From an uncultured bacterium (lineage in GTDB: Bacteria > Cyanobacteriota > Vampirovibrionia > Gastranaerophilales > Gastranaerophilaceae), in assembly GCA_900549855.1 (NCBI GenBank), contig URPS01000018.1, positions 1-41,997 of the forward strand: DNA of 41,997 nt, written 5' to 3'. Of this stretch, positions 8,669 to 16,925 are shown piece by piece (position 1 is the first letter of the stretch; every line of letters starts with the position of its first letter). A program made the position numbers and the translations under genes. Under the pieces are notes generated by a model that did not search any database, was not told the DNA's origin, and worked only from the letters and a program-made list of their open reading frames with translations.

Positions 8669-9712
8669 CTAGCCCTCTAGGTACGTATATTCAGGGTTAT
8701 TCTTTAATGTTTCTTCTATTTCTTCAAAAGTAATCAAACCTTCTGTTGCACCAAATTCAGACACAACACTTGCAGAGTTTACAGAAGCATACATCAAAGA
8801 TAAACCAACATTCAATTTGGTTCTTTCTAATGCACCACAGAAAGTAGATGCGAACGCATCACCAGCACCTAGAGTTGAAACAACAGGTGACTGGAACACC
8901 GGACAAAAATAGAACTTTTGTCCGTCATATGCATATGCCCCTTTTCCACCATCAGTAATTACAACTATTTGGTAATCCATAACCTTCATCGTCGTTAACA
9001 TTTTTTTGATATCTCTATGAATAAGCTCATGAGAAAATTTTTCAGTCTTAGTATCCGGTCTTACCTGAATACCTGTTGCCATTGTCGCTTCTTCTTTATT
9101 CATAACAACAATGTGTGCAGAATTTAGAATTGTTTTTATATGTTCAAATCCTCTTTTTATACTTGTAGAACCAGCATTAAAACAGATTTTAGTATCATTT
9201 TGGTGAGCATATTCAACAATAGATTCAAGTACTTTATTTGATTCACCGTTCAAAGGTGCTACATAAATTAAATCAGCATCTTTAATCGCCTCAAAATTAA
9301 TTTCGCTTTCTCTAATTTCAGCATTAGCACCACGGTGAGCCAAAACAGTTCTATCACCTTGAAAACTTACTAAAATTATAGAAAAACCGGTAGAAGATTT
9401 TTCATCTTGAATTATATTTGACAAATCAACATTTCTTGTTTTAAAAGCATCCAAAATACCTTCTGAATAAATATCTTTACCAATTTTGAATATTGCAGAA
9501 GTATCAAAACCAAGTTTTCCAAAATTACTTGCAGTATTAACACCGCCGCCACCTACATTTGATGAAAATGTTGTAATATCAATTTTTGCACCATACGGAT
9601 AACTCATAAAATCAGAATTTTTAGTTTGTGAACATACTGAAACTATATTTGCATCATCGCATTCAACAAAAACATCCATTGTTGCACTGCCGATTGTAAG
9701 AACCTTTGTCAT
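8669..9712 (-). CDS. PfkB family carbohydrate/nucleoside kinase
   Basis: A 347-residue ribokinase-like kinase that transfers ATP phosphate to a sugar or nucleoside. The N-terminal family signature is seen in SSNVGGGGVNTASNFGKLGF and the C-terminal signature in STLGAGDAFASTFCGAL, with the GAGD oxyanion hole and catalytic Asp. VVITDGGKGAYAYDG is the expected ATP-site strand. The substrate cannot be read from motifs; adenosine, ribose or another sugar are all possible. An AGGAGG Shine-Dalgarno precedes the ATG. It is separated from the next gene by the palindromic repeat at 8.53 kb. Confidence 0.88.
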   Translation of the reverse strand: MTKVLTIGSATMDVFVECDDANIVSVCSQTKNSDFMSYPYGAKIDITTFSSNVGGGGVNTASNFGKLGFDTSAIFKIGKDIYSEGILDAFKTRNVDLSNIIQDEKSSTGFSIILVSFQGDRTVLAHRGANAEIRESEINFEAIKDADLIYVAPLNGESNKVLESIVEYAHQNDTKICFNAGSTSIKRGFEHIKTILNSAHIVVMNKEEATMATGIQVRPDTKTEKFSHELIHRDIKKMLTTMKVMDYQIVVITDGGKGAYAYDGQKFYFCPVFQSPVVSTLGAGDAFASTFCGALERTKLNVGLSLMYASVNSASVVSEFGATEGLITFEEIEETLKNNPEYTYLEG

Positions 9713-9799
9713 AAATTTCCTCCTATATATTATTATTTTAATACAAATAGCAAAAAATATTTTTTCGAGTTTTAATAATAATACATAAGGAGTATAAAA

Positions 9800-10213
9800 A
9801 TGAATATTAGAATTAACAATGTGTCTTTTAATGGTAAAAATGAAATGTTATATGGTCTTAAGCAAGCTGCTAAAGAAGCACGCTCATTTGAAGAAAGTCA
9901 TTCTTATGGTTTTGGACCACATTCAATTAACAAAGAGCTTGAAATGGCTGAGTCAAAAGGAAAACTAAATGCTTATTTAGACATGGTTTTTAATGATGAA
10001 TATATAAAACAAGGATTTAAAGATTCTTCAAAAGACACCACTCTGATTAATGATTGTAAAAAAATACTTGCTCCTAAAGATAAAATTTTTTACAAAACCA
10101 ATCCTTTTAATGTATTCGCAACAAGTTTACTTGAGTTTGCCGAAAATACTGATATTACTTTAAAAAAAGATATAAATACATTTTTGAATAAGATTAAATG
10201 TAAAAAAATGTAA
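9800..10213 (+). CDS. Small hypothetical protein with N-terminal VSFNGK motif
   Basis: A 137-residue protein of unknown function. It starts after AAGGAG (9787-9792) with a short polar segment and then VSFNGK (residues 8-13), a motif that resembles TNFKSK and PAFRGK at the N-termini of two other unknown proteins in this window. The remainder is predicted mostly helical and charged with no Cys, signal peptide or membrane segment. It lies between the PfkB kinase gene (divergent) and the flagellin gene (same strand, 177 bp downstream). Relation to flagella is not shown. Confidence 0.65.
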   Translation: MNIRINNVSFNGKNEMLYGLKQAAKEARSFEESHSYGFGPHSINKELEMAESKGKLNAYLDMVFNDEYIKQGFKDSSKDTTLINDCKKILAPKDKIFYKTNPFNVFATSLLEFAENTDITLKKDINTFLNKIKCKKM

Positions 10214-10390
10214 ATATTCGTTTTGCACATGGTGTAATTTTTATTTAGTTAATCTATAATGTTTGTATACAAGGATATGTGAATTATATATAAATTTTAA
10301 AGAAACAGGGATTACTTTAATTTTCTATATTATTTGCGATGTAGATTAGGGAATGATGTGCGAGAGAGCGCAGAGTCAGAAAGGTAAGGA

Positions 10391-11248
10391 ATGGCTCTTA
10401 CAATTAATACAAATATGTCATCTTTGATAGTTCAAAAGAATTTAAACTCAGCAACTACAAGTTTAAACAACGCTATCGAAAGAATGACAACCGGTTACAA
10501 AATTAACCATGCAAAAGATAACGCAGCGGGCTATTCTATTGCTACAACTTGGAAAACACAGTTAGCATCTTTGGACGTAGCTTCTGATAACGCTTCTACC
10601 GGAGCTGATATGTTGACAACTTTAGAAGATACATATTCTCTAATTTCATCACATATACAACGTGTTAGAGATTTGACAGAACAAGCTGCCAACGGAACTT
10701 ACGGTAGTGAATCTTTAAAAGCTATTCAGTCTGAAATTACAGCCAGACTGGAAGAAGTCAACAGAATTTCTGCAAACGCAGAGTTTAATGGTCTAAAGAT
10801 GATGGACGGTAGCATTAAAAATGACATTTCTCTTCAAGTAGGCTTATATTCAGCTGGTTCAAGCCAAATTACCTTAAATAAAGACTTGTTTGCAAAAGCT
10901 GATGTTAACTCTTTATTTGGAGAAGATATTGCCAATGTTGCTTCTAAGTGTTCCGGTCTTACAAAAGGTACAACTGCATCCAGTATGCTTGATAAAATTG
11001 ACGGGGTCATTAAAACAATTTCAGAAAGAACCACTACATTAGGTTCTGCACAAAATAGAATTGAATCTGCTGTAGAATCAATTAGTGTTCAAACGGAAAA
11101 CTTAACATCATCTCTTTCTACACTAAGAGATGCCGATGTAGCGGAAGAATCATCCAACTACATAAAAGCGCAAATATTACAGCAAGCTTCCGCAACGTTG
11201 CTTGCAACTGCGAACCAAGCTCCAAGCATTGCCTTGAATTTGATTTAA
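10391..11248 (+). CDS. fliC: Flagellin
   Basis: A 285-residue flagellin, the filament subunit exported through the flagellar type III apparatus. The N-terminal D0/D1 segment (MALTINTNMSSLIVQKNLN, then the IERMTTGYKINHAKDNAAGYSIA block) and the C-terminal D1/D0 segment (LGSAQNRIESAV, RDADVAEESSNYIKAQILQQ) are both complete. The variable D2/D3 region is almost missing, giving a minimal filament protein. In D1, QRVRDL (residues 90-95) and QSEITARL (113-120) match the TLR5-contact region of Salmonella flagellin. No other flagellar gene is in the window. A 177-bp leader precedes it, with AAAGG just upstream of the ATG. Confidence 0.96.
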   Translation: MALTINTNMSSLIVQKNLNSATTSLNNAIERMTTGYKINHAKDNAAGYSIATTWKTQLASLDVASDNASTGADMLTTLEDTYSLISSHIQRVRDLTEQAANGTYGSESLKAIQSEITARLEEVNRISANAEFNGLKMMDGSIKNDISLQVGLYSAGSSQITLNKDLFAKADVNSLFGEDIANVASKCSGLTKGTTASSMLDKIDGVIKTISERTTTLGSAQNRIESAVESISVQTENLTSSLSTLRDADVAEESSNYIKAQILQQASATLLATANQAPSIALNLI

Positions 11249-11292
11249 TAAAATTTTAAATTTGTTGTTGATTGGGATATGTACTTATATAT

Positions 11293-11318
11293 GAGCTTGA
11301 TTTATTCAAGCTCTTTTT
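11293..11318 (+). terminator. Terminator of the flagellin gene
   Basis: GAGCTTGA (11293-11300) pairs perfectly with TCAAGCTC (11306-11313) and is followed by TTTTTAT. It begins 45 bp past the flagellin stop. Confidence 0.88.
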
Positions 11319-11321
11319 ATG

Positions 11322-11508
11322 TGTGTGCTACGCACGTAGACATTGGGTCGGCTGCTAAATATAAGCTACAAGATTATTTATTAACTACTGGTTCCGCCTC
11401 ATTGGTGAGTTTACTAGCTTGATGTGTATTTACCCACGCACGTAGACACAACTGTCGGCTACTCAGTGGAAGCTACAAAATTATTTATTAACTACTGGTT
11501 CCGCCTCG
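11322..11508 (+). repeat. Two tandem copies of the CTACG-CGTAG intergenic repeat
   Basis: Two units with a period of 107 bp. Each has a GCACGTAGACA core, a GTCGGCT box and an identical end. The stretch 11364-11400 recurs at 11471-11507 with one mismatch. The first unit has the full CTACGCACGTAG palindrome at 11328-11339. A related unit is at 5.74-5.84 kb. The repeats fill part of the 545-bp gap between the flagellin gene and the beta-propeller gene. Confidence 0.8.
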
Positions 11509-11532
11509 AAGTATTACTTACAAATTTGGCGC

Positions 11533-11690
11533 ATTCACTCTCCTAGCAGGAGAGCGGATTTTTGGTAGGGCGTGAGCCCGTAAGAGCAAATAACATGAAA
11601 ATGACGCAAAAATCCGTAAGGATTTGTTGTCATTGCAATGTTTTGCTCGCCCAAATAATCCAAGACAGGGTTAGGGTGAGGTAGAAGCTT
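11533..11690 (+). repeat. GAGAGCGGATTTT...GGGCGTNAGCCCG repeat (copy 1)
   Basis: CTCTCCTAGCAGGAGAG is a perfect hairpin at the left. It is followed by CGGATTTTTGGTAGGGCG and TGAGCCCGTAAG, then GCAAATAACATG. The block recurs twice in tandem at 31.39-31.52 kb. At the right, AATAATCCAAGACAGGGTT is shared in part with the end of that second cluster. An open frame across this region (73 codons, minus) is repeat-derived and not a gene. Confidence 0.75.
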
Positions 11691-11710
11691 CAAAAAAAAA
11701 ATATACGAGT

Positions 11711-11753
11711 GTGGCGCACTCCTTCCCTTATTAGGGAAGGTTGGGATGGGTAT
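11711..11753 (-). repeat. CCTTCCCT hairpin repeat (copy 1)
   Basis: CCTTCCCTTATTAGGGAAGG is a hairpin followed by TTGGGATGGGTA. An inverted copy of the same block occurs after tyrS at 40602-40641. Confidence 0.7.
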
Positions 11754-11793
11754 CAATCCTTAACAAAATTTTGTTGGCTACTTAGTAAAAAAA

Positions 11794-13233
11794 CTAATCA
11801 AACAAATTAACCTTATTTGTAATAATCACGTCTTTAATCGGTACATTTAACTTATAAGTTTTTAGCAATTTTCCCTTAGCCAAATCAATAATTGAATATT
11901 GATTATTTTTTAAATCTGTTGATACTGCATAATTTGTATCATCAATTTGACTTAAGCCAGAAGAAAAACCGTCAACACCCAAAGAAATAGTTCCAATAGT
12001 TTGGTCATTGTCTATGTTAATCTTTTGAATTTCATTATTTTGTGCACCCAAAACATACAAAGTTTTATCAAAAATTAACATGTCTAAAGGTTTATTAACT
12101 GTTGTAAATTCGTTAATTAATCCAAGTGTATTATAATCTATTATTGCTATACGGCTCTTGGTTCTACTTGTAATATATAATTTATCATTCGCAAAAGCCA
12201 AAGCTGAAACATTAGGAAATATTCCGATATCTTTAAGTTCATATTGATTATTGAGTTCAATTGCCCAAATTTCATTTTTTAATTTATCTACATAAAATAA
12301 TTTGTTATTTTTAAGTAATAATTTTTCACAATATCCGTTAATTTTAATCTTTTGTACCAATGACATTGTATTTAAGTCAATTACAAAAATTGTTGAAGCT
12401 GTCGGAGATGTTACATAAGCTTTATGATTAGCTTCATCAAGTAAAATTTCTTCCGGATTTGAAGGTACATTTATTTGCTTAATGAACCTTGAATCAGCAA
12501 CAGAAATCACATCAACAAATTGTCTGTCATAAGTTGTTACAAGCAGAAATTTACCGTTATTTACAGCTTTAACATCTACTGGGATAGATTTTTGCGCCAA
12601 TGAATAACTTGGTACAGCTCTAGCCGGTTCTAAAACTTGAATATTTTTAGAATAGTTTGTTGTTACAAATAAAATACGATTTTTCAATTGTGAAATCAGA
12701 CTTTGAGGAACATCCGGTTCTGTTTCTGTCAAGAAATCTTCGTATGAATCAGAATTTTCAACTCTTATCACATCTTCATTCTTTGTATCAATTTTCAAAT
12801 TACCAATTATTCCCTTAATGTTTTCAGGAATAATCAAACCACTTGGGACAAGCATATCCTGCGGTAGTAAACCTGTTCTTACTTGCAAAGGAGGATTTGG
12901 CATGTGCAATACGGTCCTATGCCCTTCACCATCTGATAAAACCTTCATCAAAACAAAATCATTGTTAAAGATTACGACATCCGGTTCCTGTTTTAAATCA
13001 GCATTTGCAGGATGTGATTCTTTAATTTTTAATTTTGTTACATCTGAAAATAAAGATGGATAAAGCGGTAAGTAAATTGTATTATCAGGGAATATTATAA
13101 CTCCATCAAACCTTATATCAGCTTGAGGAATTTTTTCCAAAATATAAGCTCTTACATCCGCTGGAATCTTGGCTGCAAAAACGTTTGAGCATCCTAACAG
13201 CATTATTGATAATATAATTAAAAACTTCCGCAT
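11794..13233 (-). CDS. Exported YncE/YVTN-type beta-propeller protein
   Basis: A 479-residue protein. The open frame extends 11 codons further, but the ATG at 13233 is the right start. It follows GGAGAG at good distance and begins a signal sequence (MRKFLIILSIMLLGCSN). LLGC may act as a lipobox, or cleavage may occur after VFA. From about residue 190 the chain shows repeated four-stranded propeller blades typical of YncE/surface-layer YVTN proteins (VPSNPEEILLDEANHKAYV, LLLKNNKLFYV, ALAFANDKLYITS, MLIFDKTLYVLG). The ligand is unknown; the location is the envelope. It is the last gene after grpE and dnaJ, 41 bp downstream, probably read through from that operon. Confidence 0.8.
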   Translation of the reverse strand: MRKFLIILSIMLLGCSNVFAAKIPADVRAYILEKIPQADIRFDGVIIFPDNTIYLPLYPSLFSDVTKLKIKESHPANADLKQEPDVVIFNNDFVLMKVLSDGEGHRTVLHMPNPPLQVRTGLLPQDMLVPSGLIIPENIKGIIGNLKIDTKNEDVIRVENSDSYEDFLTETEPDVPQSLISQLKNRILFVTTNYSKNIQVLEPARAVPSYSLAQKSIPVDVKAVNNGKFLLVTTYDRQFVDVISVADSRFIKQINVPSNPEEILLDEANHKAYVTSPTASTIFVIDLNTMSLVQKIKINGYCEKLLLKNNKLFYVDKLKNEIWAIELNNQYELKDIGIFPNVSALAFANDKLYITSRTKSRIAIIDYNTLGLINEFTTVNKPLDMLIFDKTLYVLGAQNNEIQKINIDNDQTIGTISLGVDGFSSGLSQIDDTNYAVSTDLKNNQYSIIDLAKGKLLKTYKLNVPIKDVIITNKVNLFD

Positions 13234-13274
13234 TTTCTCTCCATAACTATTCTTATATCTTATCATAAGTTTAG

Positions 13275-14405
13275 TTATTTAAAAACACCTTTGATACGTT
13301 CCTTTACAGAACCTTTAGCTTTACGTCCTGCTTGAATTTCATAAAGTTTTTGGTAAAGAACTTTTTCTTCATTTGAAATATGTGTCGGTGTTTTTACTCC
13401 GATTACAACAACATGTTCTCCACGAATAGAAGGTTTCGACAAATTAGGAACTCCGGCACCACGTATTTTTACAGCTTCACCATGTTGAATTCCTGCAGGA
13501 ATTGAAACATCTCTATCACCATCCAATGTTTTTATTGTTACAGTATCGCCTAATACTGCCTGTGCAGGTGTTATGTCTAATTTTGTGTAAACATTAATGC
13601 CATCACGTCTAAAATACAAAGATGGTTTCACATGGATGACTATATATAAATCACCTGCAACACCGCCATTAATACCTGCATCACCTTCATGTGCCAAACG
13701 CATTCTTGAACCGTTATCAACTCCGGCAGGAATTTTAACTTCAACTTTCTTTTCAACAGTTTTGCGACCTTCACCATGACAATCAGGGCAAGGATTAGAA
13801 ATCACACTTCCCTTACCATGACAATGAGGACAAGTGACAATTTGAGTAAAGTGTCCAAGCACTGTTCTCGTCGTTTGCTGTACAGAACCGGAACCTCCAC
13901 AAGTTTTACAGATTTCCGGTTTAGCCCCTTCTTTTGCACCGGTTCCTTTACAAGACGGACAAGATTCTAAGTGATCAATTTTGATTTCTTTATTTAAGCC
14001 AAAAACAGCTTCCTCAAATTCTAATTCAATATCAAGCCTTAAATCATCACCTCTTTGAGGAGCATTCGGGTCAACTCTGCGACCGCCGCCAAATCCTCCA
14101 AAGCCACCACCGCCAAAGAATGAATTAAATACTTCTTCTAAATCACCAAATCCACCTGCAAATGGTCCTTGAGTATTGAATCCGGCATTCTTAAGTCCGT
14201 CCTCTCCATAACGGTCATAAGTTGCACGCTTGTCATCATCCATTAATGTTTCATAAGCTTTGCCTAATTCTTTAAATTTTGCTTCTGCTTCAGGTGCTTT
14301 ATTTACATCAGGATGCCACTGACGTGCCATTTTCCTGAAAGCTGATTTTATCTCGTCCTTTGTGGCATTCTTTTCAACGCCTAATATTTCATAATAATCA
14401 CTCAT
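13275..14405 (-). CDS. dnaJ: Chaperone protein DnaJ
   Basis: A full-length 376-residue type I DnaJ, the J-domain co-chaperone that stimulates DnaK ATPase and delivers clients. The J domain has the HPD tripeptide at residues 31-33. It is followed by a Gly/Phe-rich linker with runs of GGFGG, then four zinc-binding repeats (CPSCKGTG, CKTCGGSG, CPHCHGKG, CPDCHGEG) and the C-terminal substrate domains. It lies 23 bp after grpE in the same operon. dnaK is not in the window, so the triad is split here. Confidence 0.98.
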   Translation of the reverse strand: MSDYYEILGVEKNATKDEIKSAFRKMARQWHPDVNKAPEAEAKFKELGKAYETLMDDDKRATYDRYGEDGLKNAGFNTQGPFAGGFGDLEEVFNSFFGGGGFGGFGGGRRVDPNAPQRGDDLRLDIELEFEEAVFGLNKEIKIDHLESCPSCKGTGAKEGAKPEICKTCGGSGSVQQTTRTVLGHFTQIVTCPHCHGKGSVISNPCPDCHGEGRKTVEKKVEVKIPAGVDNGSRMRLAHEGDAGINGGVAGDLYIVIHVKPSLYFRRDGINVYTKLDITPAQAVLGDTVTIKTLDGDRDVSIPAGIQHGEAVKIRGAGVPNLSKPSIRGEHVVVIGVKTPTHISNEEKVLYQKLYEIQAGRKAKGSVKERIKGVFK

Positions 14406-14428
14406 TGCTATTCTATATTCCCTTGTGT

Positions 14429-15031
14429 TTATTCAGCTACAGCAACATTAACCAAAGTTGGTCTTAAAACTTTGTCGCCTAATTTATATCCTTTTTGCAA
14501 TTCTGCAACAATTGTATGTTCAGGTTTGTCAGAGGTTGGAGTTTGCATAACTGCTTCATGGAAATTAGGGTCAAATTCTTCTCCTTCTGCTTTAATAGTT
14601 TCCAAACCGGCTTTTGTTAGAACATCTGTAAAGTTTTTATAAGCTAAATTATAGCATTCTTTAACTTTTTCACAATCGTCAACAGTTTCGATTGCTTTTA
14701 ATCCTCTTTCAAAATTATCAAGAACTTCTATCATTTTTTGTAAAGTTTTTTCTGCGCCATATTTTAAAAGAGCTTCTTTCTCTTGTTCGTGACGTTTTCT
14801 ATAATTATCAAAATCAGCTGCCAAACGTATATATTGATTGTTTAAATTATCATATTTTTCTTGAAGAGGATTAACATCTTCTTCTGTTGCTTTATTATTT
14901 TCAGCATTTTGTTCAGCTTCTGCATTCTCTGTAGCAATTTTTTCTTCGTCTGCTTTTACTTCTGTTTCCAGATTTTCTGTATCTTCAATATCAATTTTTT
15001 GTTCATCATTTGATTTGAACGGGTTCTTCAT
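14429..15031 (-). CDS. grpE: Nucleotide exchange factor GrpE
   Basis: A 200-residue GrpE, which releases ADP from DnaK. The first 50 residues are acidic and probably disordered (EDTENLETEVKADEE). Then comes the long dimerising helix (YDNLNNQYIRLAADFDNYRKR) and the beta domain with the signature EEFDPNFHEAVM and GYKLGDKVLRPTLVNVA at the end. A good AGGGAGG precedes the ATG. It is the first gene of the grpE-dnaJ unit. No CIRCE inverted repeat was found upstream, so HrcA control is not supported. Confidence 0.97.
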   Translation of the reverse strand: MKNPFKSNDEQKIDIEDTENLETEVKADEEKIATENAEAEQNAENNKATEEDVNPLQEKYDNLNNQYIRLAADFDNYRKRHEQEKEALLKYGAEKTLQKMIEVLDNFERGLKAIETVDDCEKVKECYNLAYKNFTDVLTKAGLETIKAEGEEFDPNFHEAVMQTPTSDKPEHTIVAELQKGYKLGDKVLRPTLVNVAVAE

Positions 15032-15130
15032 AATATTCCTCCCTTTCTATAATATTATATATGATAATTATACGCTATCAAATTGGATATGAAGGTAAAG
15101 TTTATTTTTTCTTAATGTTTTGTAGTGAAA

Positions 15131-15232
15131 GTTATTGGTGCATAAAATGCACCATACAAATTTTCTACATTAATGCGTTCAATTAACGTAGTTTATTTTG
15201 TAAGTGTAGAGTGCATTTAATACACCAATAAC
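15131..15232. repeat. 102-bp long-hairpin element
   Basis: The ends 15131-15152 and 15211-15232 are inverted copies with 2 mismatches in 22. The inner parts continue the pairing (CTACATTAAT against ATTAACGTAG; TACAAA against TTTTGTA). The whole segment can fold into one long stem with a 7-nt loop. It lies upstream of grpE on its left-facing promoter side. No other copy was seen in the window. Confidence 0.75.
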
Positions 15233-15239
15233 TATTTAA

Positions 15240-15415
15240 TAAGCCCCCACCCTAGCCCTCTCCTGCTAGGAGAGGGAATAACCAACACTTGATTTATATT
15301 CGAGAAAATAATTTTTATAAAAGTTTTAAACTTTTATAATTCTCTATCTAAAATAAAAAAACAAGGCGCATGTTCCTTCTCCTAGCAGGAGAGGGCTAGG
15401 GTGAGGTAGAGGTAC
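15240..15415. repeat. Pair of inverted CTCTCCTnnnAGGAGAG repeats
   Basis: The left unit (about 15241-15282) reads AGCCCCCACCCTAGCCCTCTCC, broken here as AGCCCCCACCC then TAGCCCTCTCC, with a hairpin CTCTCCTGCTAGGAGAG. The right unit (about 15367-15410) is the inverse, ending GAGAGGGCTAGGGTGAGG. Together they form a head-to-head pair about 170 bp long around an A/T-rich centre, like the pair at 1.7-1.94 kb. With the neighbouring hairpins they fill the 503-bp gap between grpE and the glycosidase gene. Confidence 0.7.
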
Positions 15416-15417
15416 AT

Positions 15418-15452
15418 ACTGCCGACCCAATGTCTACGTACGTAGTACCACA
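15418..15452 (-). repeat. CTACGTACGTAG repeat (copy)
   Basis: The perfect palindrome CTACGTACGTAG at 15434-15445 follows GCCGACCCAATGT, the reverse complement of the ACATTGGGTCGGC box of the units at 5.75 and 11.33 kb. GTACC after the palindrome is shared with the copy at 31764-31780. Confidence 0.7.
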
Positions 15453-15457
15453 CTCAA

Positions 15458-15488
15458 ACCCCTTTCGGAAACAAGTTCCGAAAGGGGT
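15458..15488. terminator. Strong hairpin after the glycosidase gene
   Basis: ACCCCTTTCGGAA (15458-15470) pairs perfectly with 15476-15488 around a 5-nt loop. It lies 48 bp past the stop of the minus-strand glycosidase gene. The U-run is better on the plus strand (AGTTTTT) than on the minus strand (TTTGAG), so direction is unclear. Confidence 0.6.
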
Positions 15489-15535
15489 AGTTTTTACTTC
15501 CATAGGGGTATGTAAAAGTATTATGGAATGTAATT

Positions 15536-16750
15536 CTAGCTAATTTTTCTGACCATCAGAGTATGTGATAAAGGTATGCCGCCTTGCACAGCCGGCTTGT
15601 TAACGACTTTTCCTTTTATGTACATGACAGTTGAACCTCCGCCATCAAGATTCATTGCGTTGACGCAACCAAGCTCTTTCATCAGATTAGCGAGTTCATT
15701 AAGAGTTAGCCCTATTGAAGCGCCTTCTCTTCCGTCTGCCGTTAACATTATTAAATTATTATCTTTTGTATATCCGATTGCTGTTCTTGGATTCCGTCCG
15801 CCAACAGAACCGAGTTTTTGGGCTGTCATATCTACGTAAATATCGCCATTTTTTACTAAATACGGCCCGCCACTTATTATATGATTAACTTCTTGCCACT
15901 CAGGATTTATTTTGATATCTAACTTAAATTTTTTTGCGTTAATTATGGTATTAATATTTTTTTGAGAACCAACTACTACAAATCCATCCTTTGGTATCTG
16001 ATTACTTCCATATGATGTTCTTACCAATTTCCCGTTAGAAATTACTATCTGCTTACCATACTTTGGACAAGGCGGAGAATATTCTCCCCAATCCGGCGTA
16101 TAGACGATTGTATGAGTTGACAACATTCTAGGCTGATTGATATTATCAATTTTTAATCCTCCTTTGTTAGTTACTACAGAAGCTCTTAATTGAACTCTAG
16201 CCATATCAAATCCGTTATCAAAAATACCCATTGCTACTCTGTCATATACTGGACCTGTATAAACCTTTTTATCAATCATTAATGTTCCGAGTGGAACTCC
16301 TGTTTGTGGTTTAAAGTATCCTCCGTTAATTGCAACTATTGCGTTATTCTTATTAGCTATGTTGCTAATTTTTGACCTGTGAGCTAATGTGTCTGAAGCA
16401 ATTGACGGTTCTATTACTAAATTGTCATTTACACCCTGTGACAGTTCTACAATATTAATTCTAACAGGTTTGTTCTGGTAAAAACGAATCATTCTGACAT
16501 ATTTAACACCTTTCTCAATTTCTACTACATTTGATTTACTATACTTTGCTACGATTTCTTGTTCGAAAATTTGTTCTTTTTGTTCTTGTTGCTCTTTTAA
16601 ATAATTTATCCTTGGAGAAATACCGGTTAACCCATCTTTTGCTGATAAAATCGGATTTTGAACCAGCAATAAACATAAGGCAATTCCGATTCCTGCCGCA
16701 CTCGTTGCAGCTTTTTCAAACTGGGGTCTTTGTAATAATATTGTATCCAT
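15536..16750 (-). CDS. Phosphodiester glycosidase family protein (NAGPA-like), membrane-anchored
   Basis: A protein of about 404 residues with a C-terminal NAGPA/DUF2233-type phosphodiester glycosidase domain, predicted to cleave sugar phosphodiesters outside the membrane. Family landmarks are AINGGYFKPQTGVPLGTLMI, then the GGRNPRTAIGYT strand and NLDGGGSTVMYI near the end. An N-terminal hydrophobic segment (AAGIGIALCLLLVQNP) suggests a signal anchor; a charged coiled stretch (KEQQEQKEQIFEQE) follows. I choose the ATG at 16750, preceded by GGTGAAAG; an in-frame GTG three codons upstream (16759) is the alternative. It stands alone with a long structured leader. The natural substrate in bacteria of this kind is not known. 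Confidence 0.88.
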   Translation of the reverse strand: MDTILLQRPQFEKAATSAAGIGIALCLLLVQNPILSAKDGLTGISPRINYLKEQQEQKEQIFEQEIVAKYSKSNVVEIEKGVKYVRMIRFYQNKPVRINIVELSQGVNDNLVIEPSIASDTLAHRSKISNIANKNNAIVAINGGYFKPQTGVPLGTLMIDKKVYTGPVYDRVAMGIFDNGFDMARVQLRASVVTNKGGLKIDNINQPRMLSTHTIVYTPDWGEYSPPCPKYGKQIVISNGKLVRTSYGSNQIPKDGFVVVGSQKNINTIINAKKFKLDIKINPEWQEVNHIISGGPYLVKNGDIYVDMTAQKLGSVGGRNPRTAIGYTKDNNLIMLTADGREGASIGLTLNELANLMKELGCVNAMNLDGGGSTVMYIKGKVVNKPAVQGGIPLSHTLMVRKIS

Positions 16751-16789
16751 TGCTTTCACCGCTATGTTCTTAAGTAACAGATACCTTTT

Positions 16790-16925
16790 TTATTAAAGAG
16801 TGGTGTGGGGCTATAACACTCCAAGGGGGTAAATAGTGACCATTTGGACGCAATCAAATTTTAACTATTTCTTTACCGTACCTTTCCCCGTCATTTTTGA
16901 CGGTTCTGAAAGATTTATCCTCTTT
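16790..16925 (-). promoter_or_regulatory. Structured 5' leader of the glycosidase gene (candidate cis-regulatory RNA)
   Basis: Read on the minus strand, the leader has three stems in series. The first is a perfect CCGTCA/TGACGG hairpin (16888-16903). The second is GGTA..AATAGT with ACTATTTACC. The third is GAGTG with CACTC around a C-rich loop. A GGGG next to the first hairpin could pair with the CCCCC before the third. I could not match it to a known riboswitch consensus. The rest of the 16760-17128 gap is A/T-rich and holds the nadE promoter. Confidence 0.4.

Noticed and set aside
11322..11508. CRISPR array
   Set aside because: Only two units, 107-bp period and a palindromic core shared with scattered single copies; there are no cas genes.
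11535..11756. 73-codon open frame on the minus strand
   Set aside because: It lies entirely across two repeat families and has no ribosome-binding site or family likeness.
15032..15130. CIRCE operator before grpE
   Set aside because: The TTAGCACTC-N9-GAGTGCTAA pattern was looked for and not found.
16790..16925. c-di-AMP (ydaO) riboswitch before the glycosidase gene
   Set aside because: A GAAAGGTACGG stretch resembles one part of that class, but the conserved GCTAACC and GGTGAATCC parts are missing.
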